From assembly GCA_046155815.1 (NCBI GenBank), contig JBJXFY010000124.1, positions 1 through 36,148 on the forward strand: a stretch of 36,148 nt of DNA. The letters are read 5' to 3'. The DNA comes from JBJXFY01 sp046155815. GTDB lineage: Bacteria > Verrucomicrobiota > Verrucomicrobiia > Limisphaerales > CAIMTB01. The first letter of the stretch is position 1. The number at the start of each line of letters is the position of its first letter. Under the pieces are notes generated by a model. It did not search any database, was not told the DNA's origin, and saw only the letters and a list, made by a program, of their open reading frames with translations. Both the position numbers and the translations under genes were made by a program. Shown here piece after piece: positions 17,327 through 25,166 of the stretch.

Positions 17327-18064
17327 TCATTTCTCCGTCCCCGCCTCCGCCGCTGGCGCGGGCACCGCCGGGGCGCGGTCGAACTCCAGCACGGTGAAGG
17401 TGTCGGCCTGCACGTCGCTCAGTTCCATGTCCTTCAGCTCGTAGCCGTCACGCGCGGCGTTGCGGCGGACGCCGCCGGGCGAAAAGACCTTCCACAGCCG
17501 GCCTTGGCGGTCGAAGGCCTCGGCGCGGATGAACGCGCCCGACTCGTCGTCCACCCAGGTGACCACGCGGCCATAGGGCAGGCGGGCGCCGTCGGGCGCG
17601 GTGCTCTCCAGCACCTCGCACCAGCGGCTGCGGCGGAGTTCGCGGCGCAGCACGCGCTGCCCGGGCCAGAACAGGAAATCCAGACCCAGGTCGCCAAGGA
17701 AAAAGTCCGAACCGGGGAAAGCCGTGTCCGGACCGAACACCGTGACCGTCCCGCCGTCATGCCGCGCGTATCGGGGCGACGAAACGCCGTCGAAGGCGAC
17801 CACGTACGCCGGCCCCGCGGCCGGCTCGTAGCTCACGGTCCAGCCGTCGTCGCCCACGCGGGTCACGATGCGGAGCGGGGTGAGCACGCGAGGGCCGCGG
17901 GCGGGGCGGTGCCGCATCTGGGCGGTGAGCGTGGCCGGCTCCGCGGGGCGAAGCGCGCGCAGCCGGTCGGCGAGGTCACGGCCCCGGGCGGCGGAGTCCG
18001 GGGCTTCGGCGGCGCGGACGGCGGGCAGCACGGCCGCGAGCAGCAGCGGCAGCAGCAGCTTCAC
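17327..18064 (-). CDS. LolA-like outer-membrane lipoprotein-sorting family protein
   Basis: Predicted periplasmic protein: a short hydrophobic signal (KLLLPLLLAAVLPAVRA, cleavage near AEA) precedes a beta-rich domain of the LolA/LolB-like fold. The central stretch FFLGDLGLDFLFWPGQRVLR, then CEVLES, RVVTWVDDESGAFIRAEAFD and LKDMELSDVQ, resembles verrucomicrobial proteins annotated as outer-membrane lipoprotein-sorting proteins. Substrate and function are inferred from family only. The GTG start overlaps the lon stop (GTGA on the minus strand), so translation is probably coupled to lon. It converges on the clpX-like gene, with 122 bases between stops and no clear terminator. Confidence 0.72.
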   Translation of the reverse strand: MKLLLPLLLAAVLPAVRAAEAPDSAARGRDLADRLRALRPAEPATLTAQMRHRPARGPRVLTPLRIVTRVGDDGWTVSYEPAAGPAYVVAFDGVSSPRYARHDGGTVTVFGPDTAFPGSDFFLGDLGLDFLFWPGQRVLRRELRRSRWCEVLESTAPDGARLPYGRVVTWVDDESGAFIRAEAFDRQGRLWKVFSPGGVRRNAARDGYELKDMELSDVQADTFTVLEFDRAPAVPAPAAEAGTEK

Positions 18065-20463
18065 GTGCGGGGCAAAAGGCGCCTGAGCGCTCCGGAGACG
18101 CCCGCGACAAAGAACGGCTCGACGCCCGCGCGTGCCTCGGCGGGGATTTCATCCCAGTCCTTCCGGTTGTCGGCGGGCAGCACGACGTGCGTGAGACCGC
18201 AGCGGGCGGCGGCCAGCACCTTCTCCTTGATGCCGCCGACCGGCAGGACGCGCCCTCGAAGGCTGATCTCGCCGGTGAGGGCGTAGCCGGGCCGCAGCGC
18301 GCGTCCGGCCATGAGGGAGGCCAGTGCGGCCACCATCGCGAGGCCGGCGCTGGGGCCGTCCTTCGGCGTCGCGCCGGCGGGGAAATGCAGGTGGATGTCC
18401 GTGTGGTCGGCCGGGCCGAGGTCGAGCTTCAGCTCGACGGCGTGGGAGCGCAGGTAGCTGAGCGCGGCCTGGGCGCTTTCCTTCATCACCTCGCCGAGCG
18501 AGCCGGTGAGCAGGAGCTTCCCGGAGCCGGGCATCTTGGTGGACTCAATGTGAAGGATGTCGCCGCCGGCGGGGCTCCAGGCAAGGCCGATGGCGACGCC
18601 GGGCTGGGCGGTGGACTCGTCGGCCGTCTCGCGGCGATAGCGGGCCGCGCCCAGCTGGCCGGCGAGGTCCTCCGACCGGATGACGACCTGCGCGGAGCCG
18701 TGGCCCGTGGCGATGCGGCCGGCGGTCTTGCGGACGAGCGCAGCGAGGTCGCGGCCGAGCTGCCGCAGGCCGGCCTCGCGCGTGTAGTCGTGGATGAGGG
18801 CGCGGACCGCATCCTCGCCCACCTCGAGGTTGGCGGGCGTGAGGCCGTGCGACTCGAGCGTGCGCGGCAGCAGGTGGACGCGGGCGATGTGCAGCTTCTC
18901 CGCGTCGGTGTAGCCCGGGATCTCGAGCACCTCGAGGCGGTCGCGCAGCGCGGCGTGGACGGGGTCAAGCCAGTTGGCGGTGGCGAGGAAAAGGACGCGC
19001 GACAGGTCGAAGGGCAGCTCGAGGTAGTGGTCGGTGAAGGTCGTGTTCTGCTCGGGGTCCAGCACCTCGAGCAGCGCGGAGGCGGGGTCGCCGCGGAAAT
19101 CGGCGCCGATCTTGTCCATCTCGTCGAGGAGGATCACCGGGTTGCGGGAGCCGCAGCGGCGGAGGGCCTGCAGGAGGCGGCCGGGGAGCGCGCCAACGTA
19201 GGTGCGGCGGTGGCCGCGGATCTCCGCCTCGTCGCGCATGCCACCGAGGGAGATGCGGGCGAACTTGCGGCCCATCGCCTCCGCAAGGCTGCGGCCCAGC
19301 GAGGTCTTGCCCACGCCGGGCGGGCCGACGAGGCAGAGGATGGGCGCGGGCGAGTCAGGCTTGAGCTTGATGACGGCAAGGAACTCGATGAGCCGCTCCT
19401 TCACCTTGGCGAGGCCGTAGTGCTCGCGGTCGAGCAGCCGTCGGGCCTCCACGAGGTCAATCTTGTCCGGCGTGGTCTGCGTCCACGGCAGGTGGAGGAG
19501 CCAGTCCACGTAGTTGCGGATCACGGTGTGCTCCGCGACGGCGGCCGGGATGTAGGTCAGGCGCTCGACCTCGCGCAGCACGACCGCGCGGACCTCCTCG
19601 GGCAGACTCTCCTCCTCGACCTGCCGGCGGAGCTGCGTGATCTCGGCCTGCGCGGGGTCGGCCTCGCCCAGCTCCCGCTGGATGGCGCGCAACTGTTCGC
19701 GAAGGAAGTAGTCGCGCTGGTTCTTCGAAAGCGCGGAGCTGACCTCGTTCTGGATCTTGGTGCCAAGGCTGGCCAGCTCGATCTCGCGGGTGATGAGCGG
19801 CATCAGCGCCTGGAGACGATCGTGGACTCCGGGGCTCTCGAGCAGGCGCTGCTTCTCCTCGAGGCTGAGGTTGAGGTTGCCGGCGACCAGGTCGGCGAGG
19901 CGGACGGGCTCGAAGGTGTTGAGCGACGCCAGCTTCACGTGGTCGGCGAGCGCGGGCGAGAGCTTCACCACCTCGCGGAAGCATTGGGACACGGTGCGCG
20001 CGAGCGCCGTGGTCTCGAGCGACTCGTCCGGGGGCTCCGGCATGGTCTCGATGTCGGCACGGACGTAGGGCGCCTGCTGCGGGAAGTCCGTGAGCCGCAC
20101 CCGCTGCAGGCCCTCGACGAGGATGCGCGCGGTCTCGTCGGGAAACTTCAGCAACTTCAGCACCCGCGCCGCGCAGCCGACGCGGAACAGGTCTTCCGGC
20201 CCGGGGTCGCTTACCTCGGCGCGCTTCTGGAGCACGAGGCAGACGAGGCGGTCGCCCGCCACCGCATCGTCCACGAGCTGAACGCTGGCGGCGGAGTCCA
20301 CCAACAGCGGCGAGACGCTGCCGGGGAAGATGACGATGTCCGAGAGCCCGATGACGGGGAGCTGGGAGGGCAGCGAGGCGGAGGCGGGCGGGCGGTCGGC
20401 GGCCTGGCCGGCCAAGGTGGTGGCCTTGACGAAGCTGATGAATTCCGTGTCCGGCCCGGTCAT
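18061..20463 (-). CDS. lon: ATP-dependent protease Lon
   Basis: Cytoplasmic AAA+ serine protease that degrades damaged and regulatory proteins. The N-terminal LON substrate domain (LPVIGLSDIVIFPGSVSPLLV) is followed by the helical linker (SKNQRDYFLREQLRAIQREL). The ATPase has Walker A VGPPGVGKTSL, Walker B PVILLDEMDKIG, and the MRDEAEIRGHRRTYVGALPG block. The C-terminal protease has catalytic Ser705 in PKDGPSAG and Lys746 in GGIKEKVLAA. 800 residues, standard length and complete. It follows hsp20 by 49 bases and overlaps the LolA-like gene, placing it in a seven-gene minus-strand run; pairing of a small heat-shock protein with Lon makes sense for protein quality control. Confidence 0.97.
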   Translation of the reverse strand: MTGPDTEFISFVKATTLAGQAADRPPASASLPSQLPVIGLSDIVIFPGSVSPLLVDSAASVQLVDDAVAGDRLVCLVLQKRAEVSDPGPEDLFRVGCAARVLKLLKFPDETARILVEGLQRVRLTDFPQQAPYVRADIETMPEPPDESLETTALARTVSQCFREVVKLSPALADHVKLASLNTFEPVRLADLVAGNLNLSLEEKQRLLESPGVHDRLQALMPLITREIELASLGTKIQNEVSSALSKNQRDYFLREQLRAIQRELGEADPAQAEITQLRRQVEEESLPEEVRAVVLREVERLTYIPAAVAEHTVIRNYVDWLLHLPWTQTTPDKIDLVEARRLLDREHYGLAKVKERLIEFLAVIKLKPDSPAPILCLVGPPGVGKTSLGRSLAEAMGRKFARISLGGMRDEAEIRGHRRTYVGALPGRLLQALRRCGSRNPVILLDEMDKIGADFRGDPASALLEVLDPEQNTTFTDHYLELPFDLSRVLFLATANWLDPVHAALRDRLEVLEIPGYTDAEKLHIARVHLLPRTLESHGLTPANLEVGEDAVRALIHDYTREAGLRQLGRDLAALVRKTAGRIATGHGSAQVVIRSEDLAGQLGAARYRRETADESTAQPGVAIGLAWSPAGGDILHIESTKMPGSGKLLLTGSLGEVMKESAQAALSYLRSHAVELKLDLGPADHTDIHLHFPAGATPKDGPSAGLAMVAALASLMAGRALRPGYALTGEISLRGRVLPVGGIKEKVLAAARCGLTHVVLPADNRKDWDEIPAEARAGVEPFFVAGVSGALRRLLPRT

Positions 20464-20512
20464 GCGATGGCGGCGGTCAGGCCGCGGAGGGAAGATCCAC
20501 GGACGTCATCGC

Positions 20513-20929
20513 TCAGGTGTCGGCCACGGCGATCTTGGTGGAGTGGCCGTCGCTCGGGCTCGTCCGCGGAAGCTCCACGCGGAGGAAGCCGTTGAGGTAC
20601 GCCGCGGTCGCCTTGGCGGACTCCAAACCCACCGGGAGGTCGACGACGAAATCGAAGTCTCCGTCAGGGATCTCCATCACGATGTACTTCGAATTCGGAA
20701 CCCTCGGCCCCTTCTCGCGCCGCCCGCGGATGCGGAGACGCCCGCCGTTGACCTCGAGGTTCACCTCCTCGCGGCGCACGCCGGCGAGTTCGACGATCAC
20801 GGTGACGCCGCCCTCATGCACCACCACATCGGTGTTGGGTACCCAGGACGGCACGGGGGTGTCGCGTCCGGACAGCACGTAGGACCTGCTGTCAAAGCCC
20901 GGTGACTTGGTGACGTGCGCGGTGGCCAT
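20513..20929 (-). CDS. Small heat-shock protein, Hsp20/alpha-crystallin family
   Basis: ATP-independent holdase that binds unfolding proteins. After a short N-terminal arm, the alpha-crystallin domain runs from VPNTDVVVHEGGVTVIVELAG to AYLNGFLRVELPR, including the LEVNGGRLRIRGRR strand pair and an extended loop (KGPRVPNSKYIVMEIPDGDF). The tail contains IAV, a candidate I-X-I/V oligomerisation motif. ATG 20929 gives 138 residues. The frame continues upstream with non-homologous Trp/Pro/Gly-rich sequence that is antisense-type translation of the adjacent small gene region, so it is excluded. No Shine-Dalgarno sequence; 16 bases downstream of the small Cys-containing gene. Confidence 0.9.
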   Translation of the reverse strand: MATAHVTKSPGFDSRSYVLSGRDTPVPSWVPNTDVVVHEGGVTVIVELAGVRREEVNLEVNGGRLRIRGRREKGPRVPNSKYIVMEIPDGDFDFVVDLPVGLESAKATAAYLNGFLRVELPRTSPSDGHSTKIAVADT

Positions 20930-20945
20930 CCCGTTGGGCGGCAGG

Positions 20946-21092
20946 CTACGAGTCGCGACCACGTCCCGCAAGCGGCGGGCGGGCGGTACAGCCGGCACAG
21001 CCGCCGCCGGCGAGCCGCCGCCGGCGCAGCAGCCACCAGGCCACGACCATGGCGGCGACCAGCACGAGTGCAGCGGGCTCTTGCCAGTCCAT
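20946..21092 (-). CDS. 48-residue Cys-containing single-pass membrane protein
   Basis: A short frame: MDWQEPA, then a hydrophobic helix (ALVLVAAMVVAWWLL), an Arg cluster RRRR, then GGGCAGCTA with a CxxC pair. The helix-Arg-CxxC plan resembles the small FeoB-associated Cys-rich membrane protein family, in which the Cys pair may bind metal; that assignment is tentative. AGG lies about nine bases ahead of the ATG. The gene sits 42 bases after the lipoprotein stop and 16 before hsp20, filling what would otherwise be a 205-base gap in a tightly packed run. No feoA or feoB is nearby. It could be spurious given its length. Confidence 0.55.
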   Translation of the reverse strand: MDWQEPAALVLVAAMVVAWWLLRRRRLAGGGCAGCTARPPLAGRGRDS

Positions 21093-21134
21093 GCCCGCGA
21101 ACCTGCCGGGCGGCCCGCCATCCGCCAGCGCGGT

Positions 21135-21557
21135 TCATTCCGGGGCCGCGTCGGTCGGCCGCCCCACCTCGCCCACCTTCTTCGCCGGGCGGCCCTCCAG
21201 CGCAGCCATCATGTCCTCGATCGCCTGATGCACGGCCATGTCATTGGCCGTGGGCTGTTCGGCGAGGCGGGTCTGCACCTGCGCCGTCGCGTCAATCATT
21301 GCGGCGCGTTGCTCCTCGCTGAGCCGGGCGTGTTCCTTGGCCAGCGCGCCGAGCGCCTTCACGCCGGCCAGGTGATCGCCCCCTTTGAGCGCCTTGACGG
21401 CGGCGTCCGCCTGGGACTTGAGGGCCGGCGCCGCGGCGGCAAAAGGCGCAGCCAGCGCGGCGGTATCAAGCTTCGTACCGCCTCCGCCGCACGCGGAGAG
21501 CAGCAGGGCGAGGGCCGCGCCGAGGGCGCGGCAGGCCGGCGGAAGGAGTCGGTTCAT
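21135..21557 (-). CDS. Predicted lipoprotein of unknown function
   Basis: 140 residues. The N-terminus MNRLLPPACRALGAALALLLSACGGG is a lipoprotein signal with lipobox L-S-A-C, so the mature protein should be lipid-anchored at that Cys. The rest is Ala-rich and helical (AALAAPFAAAAPALKSQADAA, then KALGALAKEHARLSEEQRAAM and MAVHQAIEDMMAALEG), with no motif I recognise. A downstream ATG 21557 is chosen because the frame upstream reads through the TPR gene in antisense and lacks signal-peptide character. It lies 62 bases after the SGNH-TPR gene and 42 before the small membrane protein, within the same run. Confidence 0.75.
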   Translation of the reverse strand: MNRLLPPACRALGAALALLLSACGGGGTKLDTAALAAPFAAAAPALKSQADAAVKALKGGDHLAGVKALGALAKEHARLSEEQRAAMIDATAQVQTRLAEQPTANDMAVHQAIEDMMAALEGRPAKKVGEVGRPTDAAPE

Positions 21558-21619
21558 GGGCGTTTGGTCTGCGGCCAGCCTGCAAGAACCCGCGCCCGGC
21601 GGAAAGCTGAAAGGGGCGG

Positions 21620-23845
21620 TCAGCGCGGCATCGCGCCACGCCGGAAGAGCCGCGCCTTTTCGAGTCCTTCGCGAGCCGCGCGGCTGTCCGGATCCAGCCG
21701 CACCGCCGTCCCGAAGGCCTCCTCGGCCTCCTCGAACCGCCGTTGCCTCGCCAGTGTGACGCCGAGGTTCAGGTGCGCCAGCGCGAAGCCCGGACGAAGC
21801 GCCGCCGCCCGCCGGAACGCCGCTTCCGCCTCCGCCATGCTCCCGTCCAGCGCCAGCTCCACGCCCAGCAGGTACACCGCCTCTCCGTCTTCCGGGGCCA
21901 GCGCCACCAGCCGCCGCAGCGCCGCCACCGCCTCCGCCCGTCGGCCGGCCGCAGCCAGCGTCTCCGCGAGGCCACGCTGGAGCCGGGCGTTCGCCGGACT
22001 GCGCCGCAGCGCCGCCTCGACGCCGGCGACCGCCTCCGGGCCGCGGCCCTGCCTCACGAGCACGTCCGCGCGGGCCAGCGCCGCGTCCGGGAAGTCCGGC
22101 CGCCGCGCCAGGGCCGTCTCGAGCCGCGCCAGCGCGTTCGTGAGGCTGCCGGCGCGCGCGTGCAGCCGCCCGGCCTGGAACCACGCGACCGGATGATGCG
22201 GAACCAGCTCCGCGGCGCGATCCCAGGAGGCGGCGGCGGCCGCGGCGTCGCCGGCCAGCTCGAGGAACTCTCCCCTGCCGCGCCACAGCCAGGGGTCGTC
22301 CGGCCGCGCGGCGAGCGCATTGCTGTACGTGAGCAGCGCGGCATCGCGCGCCGCCGGCGTGGCCGCGCGACGCAGTGCAGCCACCTGCGCCGCGTAGACA
22401 CGCAGGCGCGCGTCGCTGTTGGCCTGCGCCGTGAAGGGCGGCTGCCGCACGCGAGCCTGCATCTGTTCGAAGCCCGACAGGTCGTTCCACGGCGTGCGGG
22501 CCAGGGCCGCGGCGACGGCCTCCCCGGAAGGCCACGGCGATGGCGACGCCGCGCGGGCCGCGGCGGGCAGCAGCTTCTCCGCTTCGCGGGCCAGCAGCAT
22601 CGCGAAAAGGAACGTGCCGTCCGGCGTCGGGTGGACGTGCTCGTAGAAGAACTCGTTGCCCGGGACGCCCTGCGGCGCGAGCCGCGCCACCTCGGCCGGC
22701 AGGTCAAGGAACGCCACGCCCGGCCGACCCGCCGCCAGGTCACCCATGGTCCGGGCCACGGCGGCATCCGCCCGCAGGGGCAGCGCGTCGTCATCGCGGG
22801 ACTGCCCGAAGGCAGCCAGCGCCGCCGGCGTGTTCGTCAGCGCCAGCTCCGCCTGCGCGAGGCGGTAGCGCGTGTCCGCGTGGCGCGGATCCACGGCGGC
22901 GGCGGCCTGCCAGGCCGCCTGCAACGCCGCCAGGTCGCCGGCCGCCTCGTGCAGCGGCGCGTCGGAGGCGGCCTTCTCCCGTGCGGCGCGGGCAGCCTCA
23001 AGGTCGCTGCCCACGGCCGCGAAGGGCGGGCAGTCGCGCAGGTTCACCACGGCGGGCGCGAGCAGCACCGGCACGCCCGCGGAGCGCGCGGTGGTGAGCA
23101 GCGCGTCGAGGTTGGCGCGGAAGTTTCCGTGGACGCGGACCCGGGCCGGGTCATCCGGCGCGATCCGCACGTCCGCCAGCCGGCGCAGGCCTTCCCACTC
23201 GCCGGCCGGCGCGTTCGTGCTGGTGCGCCGCAGCAGCGCCGCCGCGGCCTGGCCGAGACGGAGACGCTGGAGCCCCAGCCCGGCGCGGACGAGCGGGAGC
23301 GCCGGCGCGCTCGCCCCGAAGACCCCGCCCGCGCCGAACGGCCCGAGCATCTCGTTGTTGCCCGCGTACACGAGCCACAGGTCGCCGTCCGCGCGCGCGA
23401 GGTCGCGGGCCGTCTCGCGCAGCGCGTGCGAGTTCACCGCCGTCATCGCCACGGTCACAACCTCGAAGCGCGTGCCCGGATGCCGCGCCGCCAGCAGCAC
23501 CTCGAGCTGCCGGCCGAGGCCGTAGGCCGGCTGCGGGTCGCCGAGCGCGGCGGACTCGCCTAGGACGAAGAGGCGCACCGTGCCGGGCGGCTTCGCCACC
23601 GGGAACTTGATCGGTGGCGGCGTGCGCGCGATGGCGGGCGGGAAGAACCGCCAGCCGAAGCGGTCGTTCTCGAGCCACACCGCCCGGCCGCGGTCGTCCG
23701 CGCGGAGCAGGAAGCTCGTCGGATAACCGTAACCGGCCACGCGCAGGCCCGCCTCCGCCAGCGCGAGCGCCAGCAGGGGCAGCAGCACCGCGGCGGCGAG
23801 GCGGAACCAGCGGCGACGGGCGGGGGACGGCGTTGGGCGGGGCAC
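21620..23845 (-). CDS. SGNH-hydrolase-like protein with C-terminal TPR repeats
   Basis: 741 residues. An N-terminal transmembrane anchor (FRLAAAVLLPLLALALAEAGLRVAG) is followed by an SGNH-like domain: FVLGESAALGDP with Ser98 in a GES rather than GDS motif, VYAGNNEMLGPFG (Asn163, Glu165) and YEHVHPTPDG with Glu402-x-x-His405 in place of the usual Asp-x-x-His. An internal TPR-like segment is embedded (about DPRHADTRYRLAQAELALTN), and the last 260 residues are tetratricopeptide repeats (LVPHHPVAWFQAGRLHARAG, GFALAHLNLGVTLARQRRFEEAEEAF). Probably exported and membrane-anchored, perhaps in cell-surface glycan modification; this is inference. GTG start, 54 bases downstream of mqnE. Confidence 0.82.
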   Translation of the reverse strand: MPRPTPSPARRRWFRLAAAVLLPLLALALAEAGLRVAGYGYPTSFLLRADDRGRAVWLENDRFGWRFFPPAIARTPPPIKFPVAKPPGTVRLFVLGESAALGDPQPAYGLGRQLEVLLAARHPGTRFEVVTVAMTAVNSHALRETARDLARADGDLWLVYAGNNEMLGPFGAGGVFGASAPALPLVRAGLGLQRLRLGQAAAALLRRTSTNAPAGEWEGLRRLADVRIAPDDPARVRVHGNFRANLDALLTTARSAGVPVLLAPAVVNLRDCPPFAAVGSDLEAARAAREKAASDAPLHEAAGDLAALQAAWQAAAAVDPRHADTRYRLAQAELALTNTPAALAAFGQSRDDDALPLRADAAVARTMGDLAAGRPGVAFLDLPAEVARLAPQGVPGNEFFYEHVHPTPDGTFLFAMLLAREAEKLLPAAARAASPSPWPSGEAVAAALARTPWNDLSGFEQMQARVRQPPFTAQANSDARLRVYAAQVAALRRAATPAARDAALLTYSNALAARPDDPWLWRGRGEFLELAGDAAAAAASWDRAAELVPHHPVAWFQAGRLHARAGSLTNALARLETALARRPDFPDAALARADVLVRQGRGPEAVAGVEAALRRSPANARLQRGLAETLAAAGRRAEAVAALRRLVALAPEDGEAVYLLGVELALDGSMAEAEAAFRRAAALRPGFALAHLNLGVTLARQRRFEEAEEAFGTAVRLDPDSRAAREGLEKARLFRRGAMPR

Positions 23846-23899
23846 GGCCCGCCAGTTATCGCCGCCGAGCGCCCCGTGCGCAAACGCGCGCGTGCCGGT

Positions 23900-25072
23900 T
23901 CACGCCGTGGCCAGGTTCCGTTCGAGCACGGGCGAGGCGGCGCGGGAGGGCGCAGGCTTGCCGGGCAGTTCGTCCGGCGCCCAGACCCTCAGCGGCTGGT
24001 AGAAGGTGTCGCGCTGCACGGCCGTGAAGCCGGCCTCGCGGATGGCCTTCACCAGCTCCGCCTCGGTCCGGCCCTGCGGCGAGGTCGCGCCCGCCATGTG
24101 GAAGATGTGCTCCTCGAGGATCGTGCCGTGCAGGTCGTCCGCGCCGTAGCTGAGGGCGACCTGCGCCAGCTTCGTGCCAAGGCCGACCCAGTACGCGGTG
24201 ACGTGGTCGAAGTTGTCGAGGAACAGCCGGCTCACGGCGATGGTCCGCAACGAGTCGTAGCCGCTGGGCGGATGCTCCACGGGGAGGCCGTTGTTGTCCG
24301 GCTGGTAGGCCAGCGGGATGAAGCCGGTGAAGCCGCGCGTCTCGTCCTGCAATCCGCGCAGCAGGCCCAGATGATGCACGCGGTCTTCGAGCGACTCGAC
24401 GTGACCGTACAGCATCGTGCAGGTGCTGCGCCCGCCTAGCCGGTGCCAGGTGCGGTGGACGTCGAGATATTCCACGGCGGACTCCTTGCCGCGCGCGATC
24501 TGGCGGCGGACCTCCGGCCGGAAGATTTCCGCGCCGCCGCCGGTGAGCGAATCCAGCCCGGCGGCCTTCAACTCGGCGAGCGTGTCGGCCACGGGCTTCT
24601 TCGCGAGCCAAGCGAGGTGAAGGATTTCAATCGCCGTGAAGCACTTCAGTTGCAGCCGCGGATCGAGCGCCTTGAGCGCCCGCACAAAGTCCACGTAGTA
24701 GGTGAACGGCAGCGACGGATGCAGCCCGCCGACGATGTGCAGCTCCGTGATGCCGAGGGCGAGCGCCTCGCGGGCCTTGGCCACCATCTCGTCCACGGTG
24801 AGCTGGAAGCCGTCGTTGTCGCGCTTCTTCCGGCTGAAGGCGCAGAACTGGCAGCTCAGGATGCAGTAGTTCGAGTAGTTGAGGTAGCGGTTGACGATGT
24901 AGGAGGCGCGGTCGCCGACCCTGCGCCGGCGCACGGCGTCGGCCAGCGCGCCGAGGGCGTTGAGGTCGCGCGTCCGGAGGAGGCGCAGGGCGTCGGCCTC
25001 CGCGAGCCGTCCGCCGGCCAGGGCCTTTTCGGCGAGGTCGCGGAGTTCGCTGCGCGCGAGCACGAGATTCAC
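23900..25072 (-). CDS. mqnE: Aminofutalosine synthase (radical SAM)
   Basis: Joins S-adenosylmethionine to 3-[(1-carboxyvinyl)oxy]benzoate to give aminofutalosine in the futalosine route to menaquinone. The radical-SAM cluster ligands are Cys70, Cys74 and Cys77 (CILSCQFC). Family blocks ELHIVGGLHPSLPFTYY, GLDSLTGGGAEIF, TCTMLYGHVESLEDRV, FIPLAYQPDNN, AYWVGLGTKLAQVALSYGADDL and EEHIFHMAGA distinguish MqnE from MqnC. GTG 25072 gives 390 residues and the expected N-terminus; the frame is open further upstream, but into non-conserved sequence. The other mqn genes are not in the window. It is divergent from mdh, separated by 94 bases, and heads the seven-gene minus-strand run. Confidence 0.92.
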   Translation of the reverse strand: MNLVLARSELRDLAEKALAGGRLAEADALRLLRTRDLNALGALADAVRRRRVGDRASYIVNRYLNYSNYCILSCQFCAFSRKKRDNDGFQLTVDEMVAKAREALALGITELHIVGGLHPSLPFTYYVDFVRALKALDPRLQLKCFTAIEILHLAWLAKKPVADTLAELKAAGLDSLTGGGAEIFRPEVRRQIARGKESAVEYLDVHRTWHRLGGRSTCTMLYGHVESLEDRVHHLGLLRGLQDETRGFTGFIPLAYQPDNNGLPVEHPPSGYDSLRTIAVSRLFLDNFDHVTAYWVGLGTKLAQVALSYGADDLHGTILEEHIFHMAGATSPQGRTEAELVKAIREAGFTAVQRDTFYQPLRVWAPDELPGKPAPSRAASPVLERNLATA

Positions 25073-25166
25073 GGCCCGAATGAAGGGCAAAACCCGGGGT
25101 CTGCAACGTGTCCGCCCCTTGCCCCGCGCGCCGCCGCCCGGCAGCATCCGCGCAAGTTTTCACCCC

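Noticed and set aside
18187..20595. Long plus-strand frame of about 800 codons opposite lon
   Set aside because: Repetitive Val/Gly/Ala/Arg composition typical of an antisense frame in GC-rich DNA; lon on the other strand has complete catalytic motifs.
20930..21121. 64-residue N-terminal extension of Hsp20
   Set aside because: Trp/Cys/Pro-rich sequence unlike small heat-shock proteins; the same bases encode a more convincing small membrane protein in another frame of the same strand.
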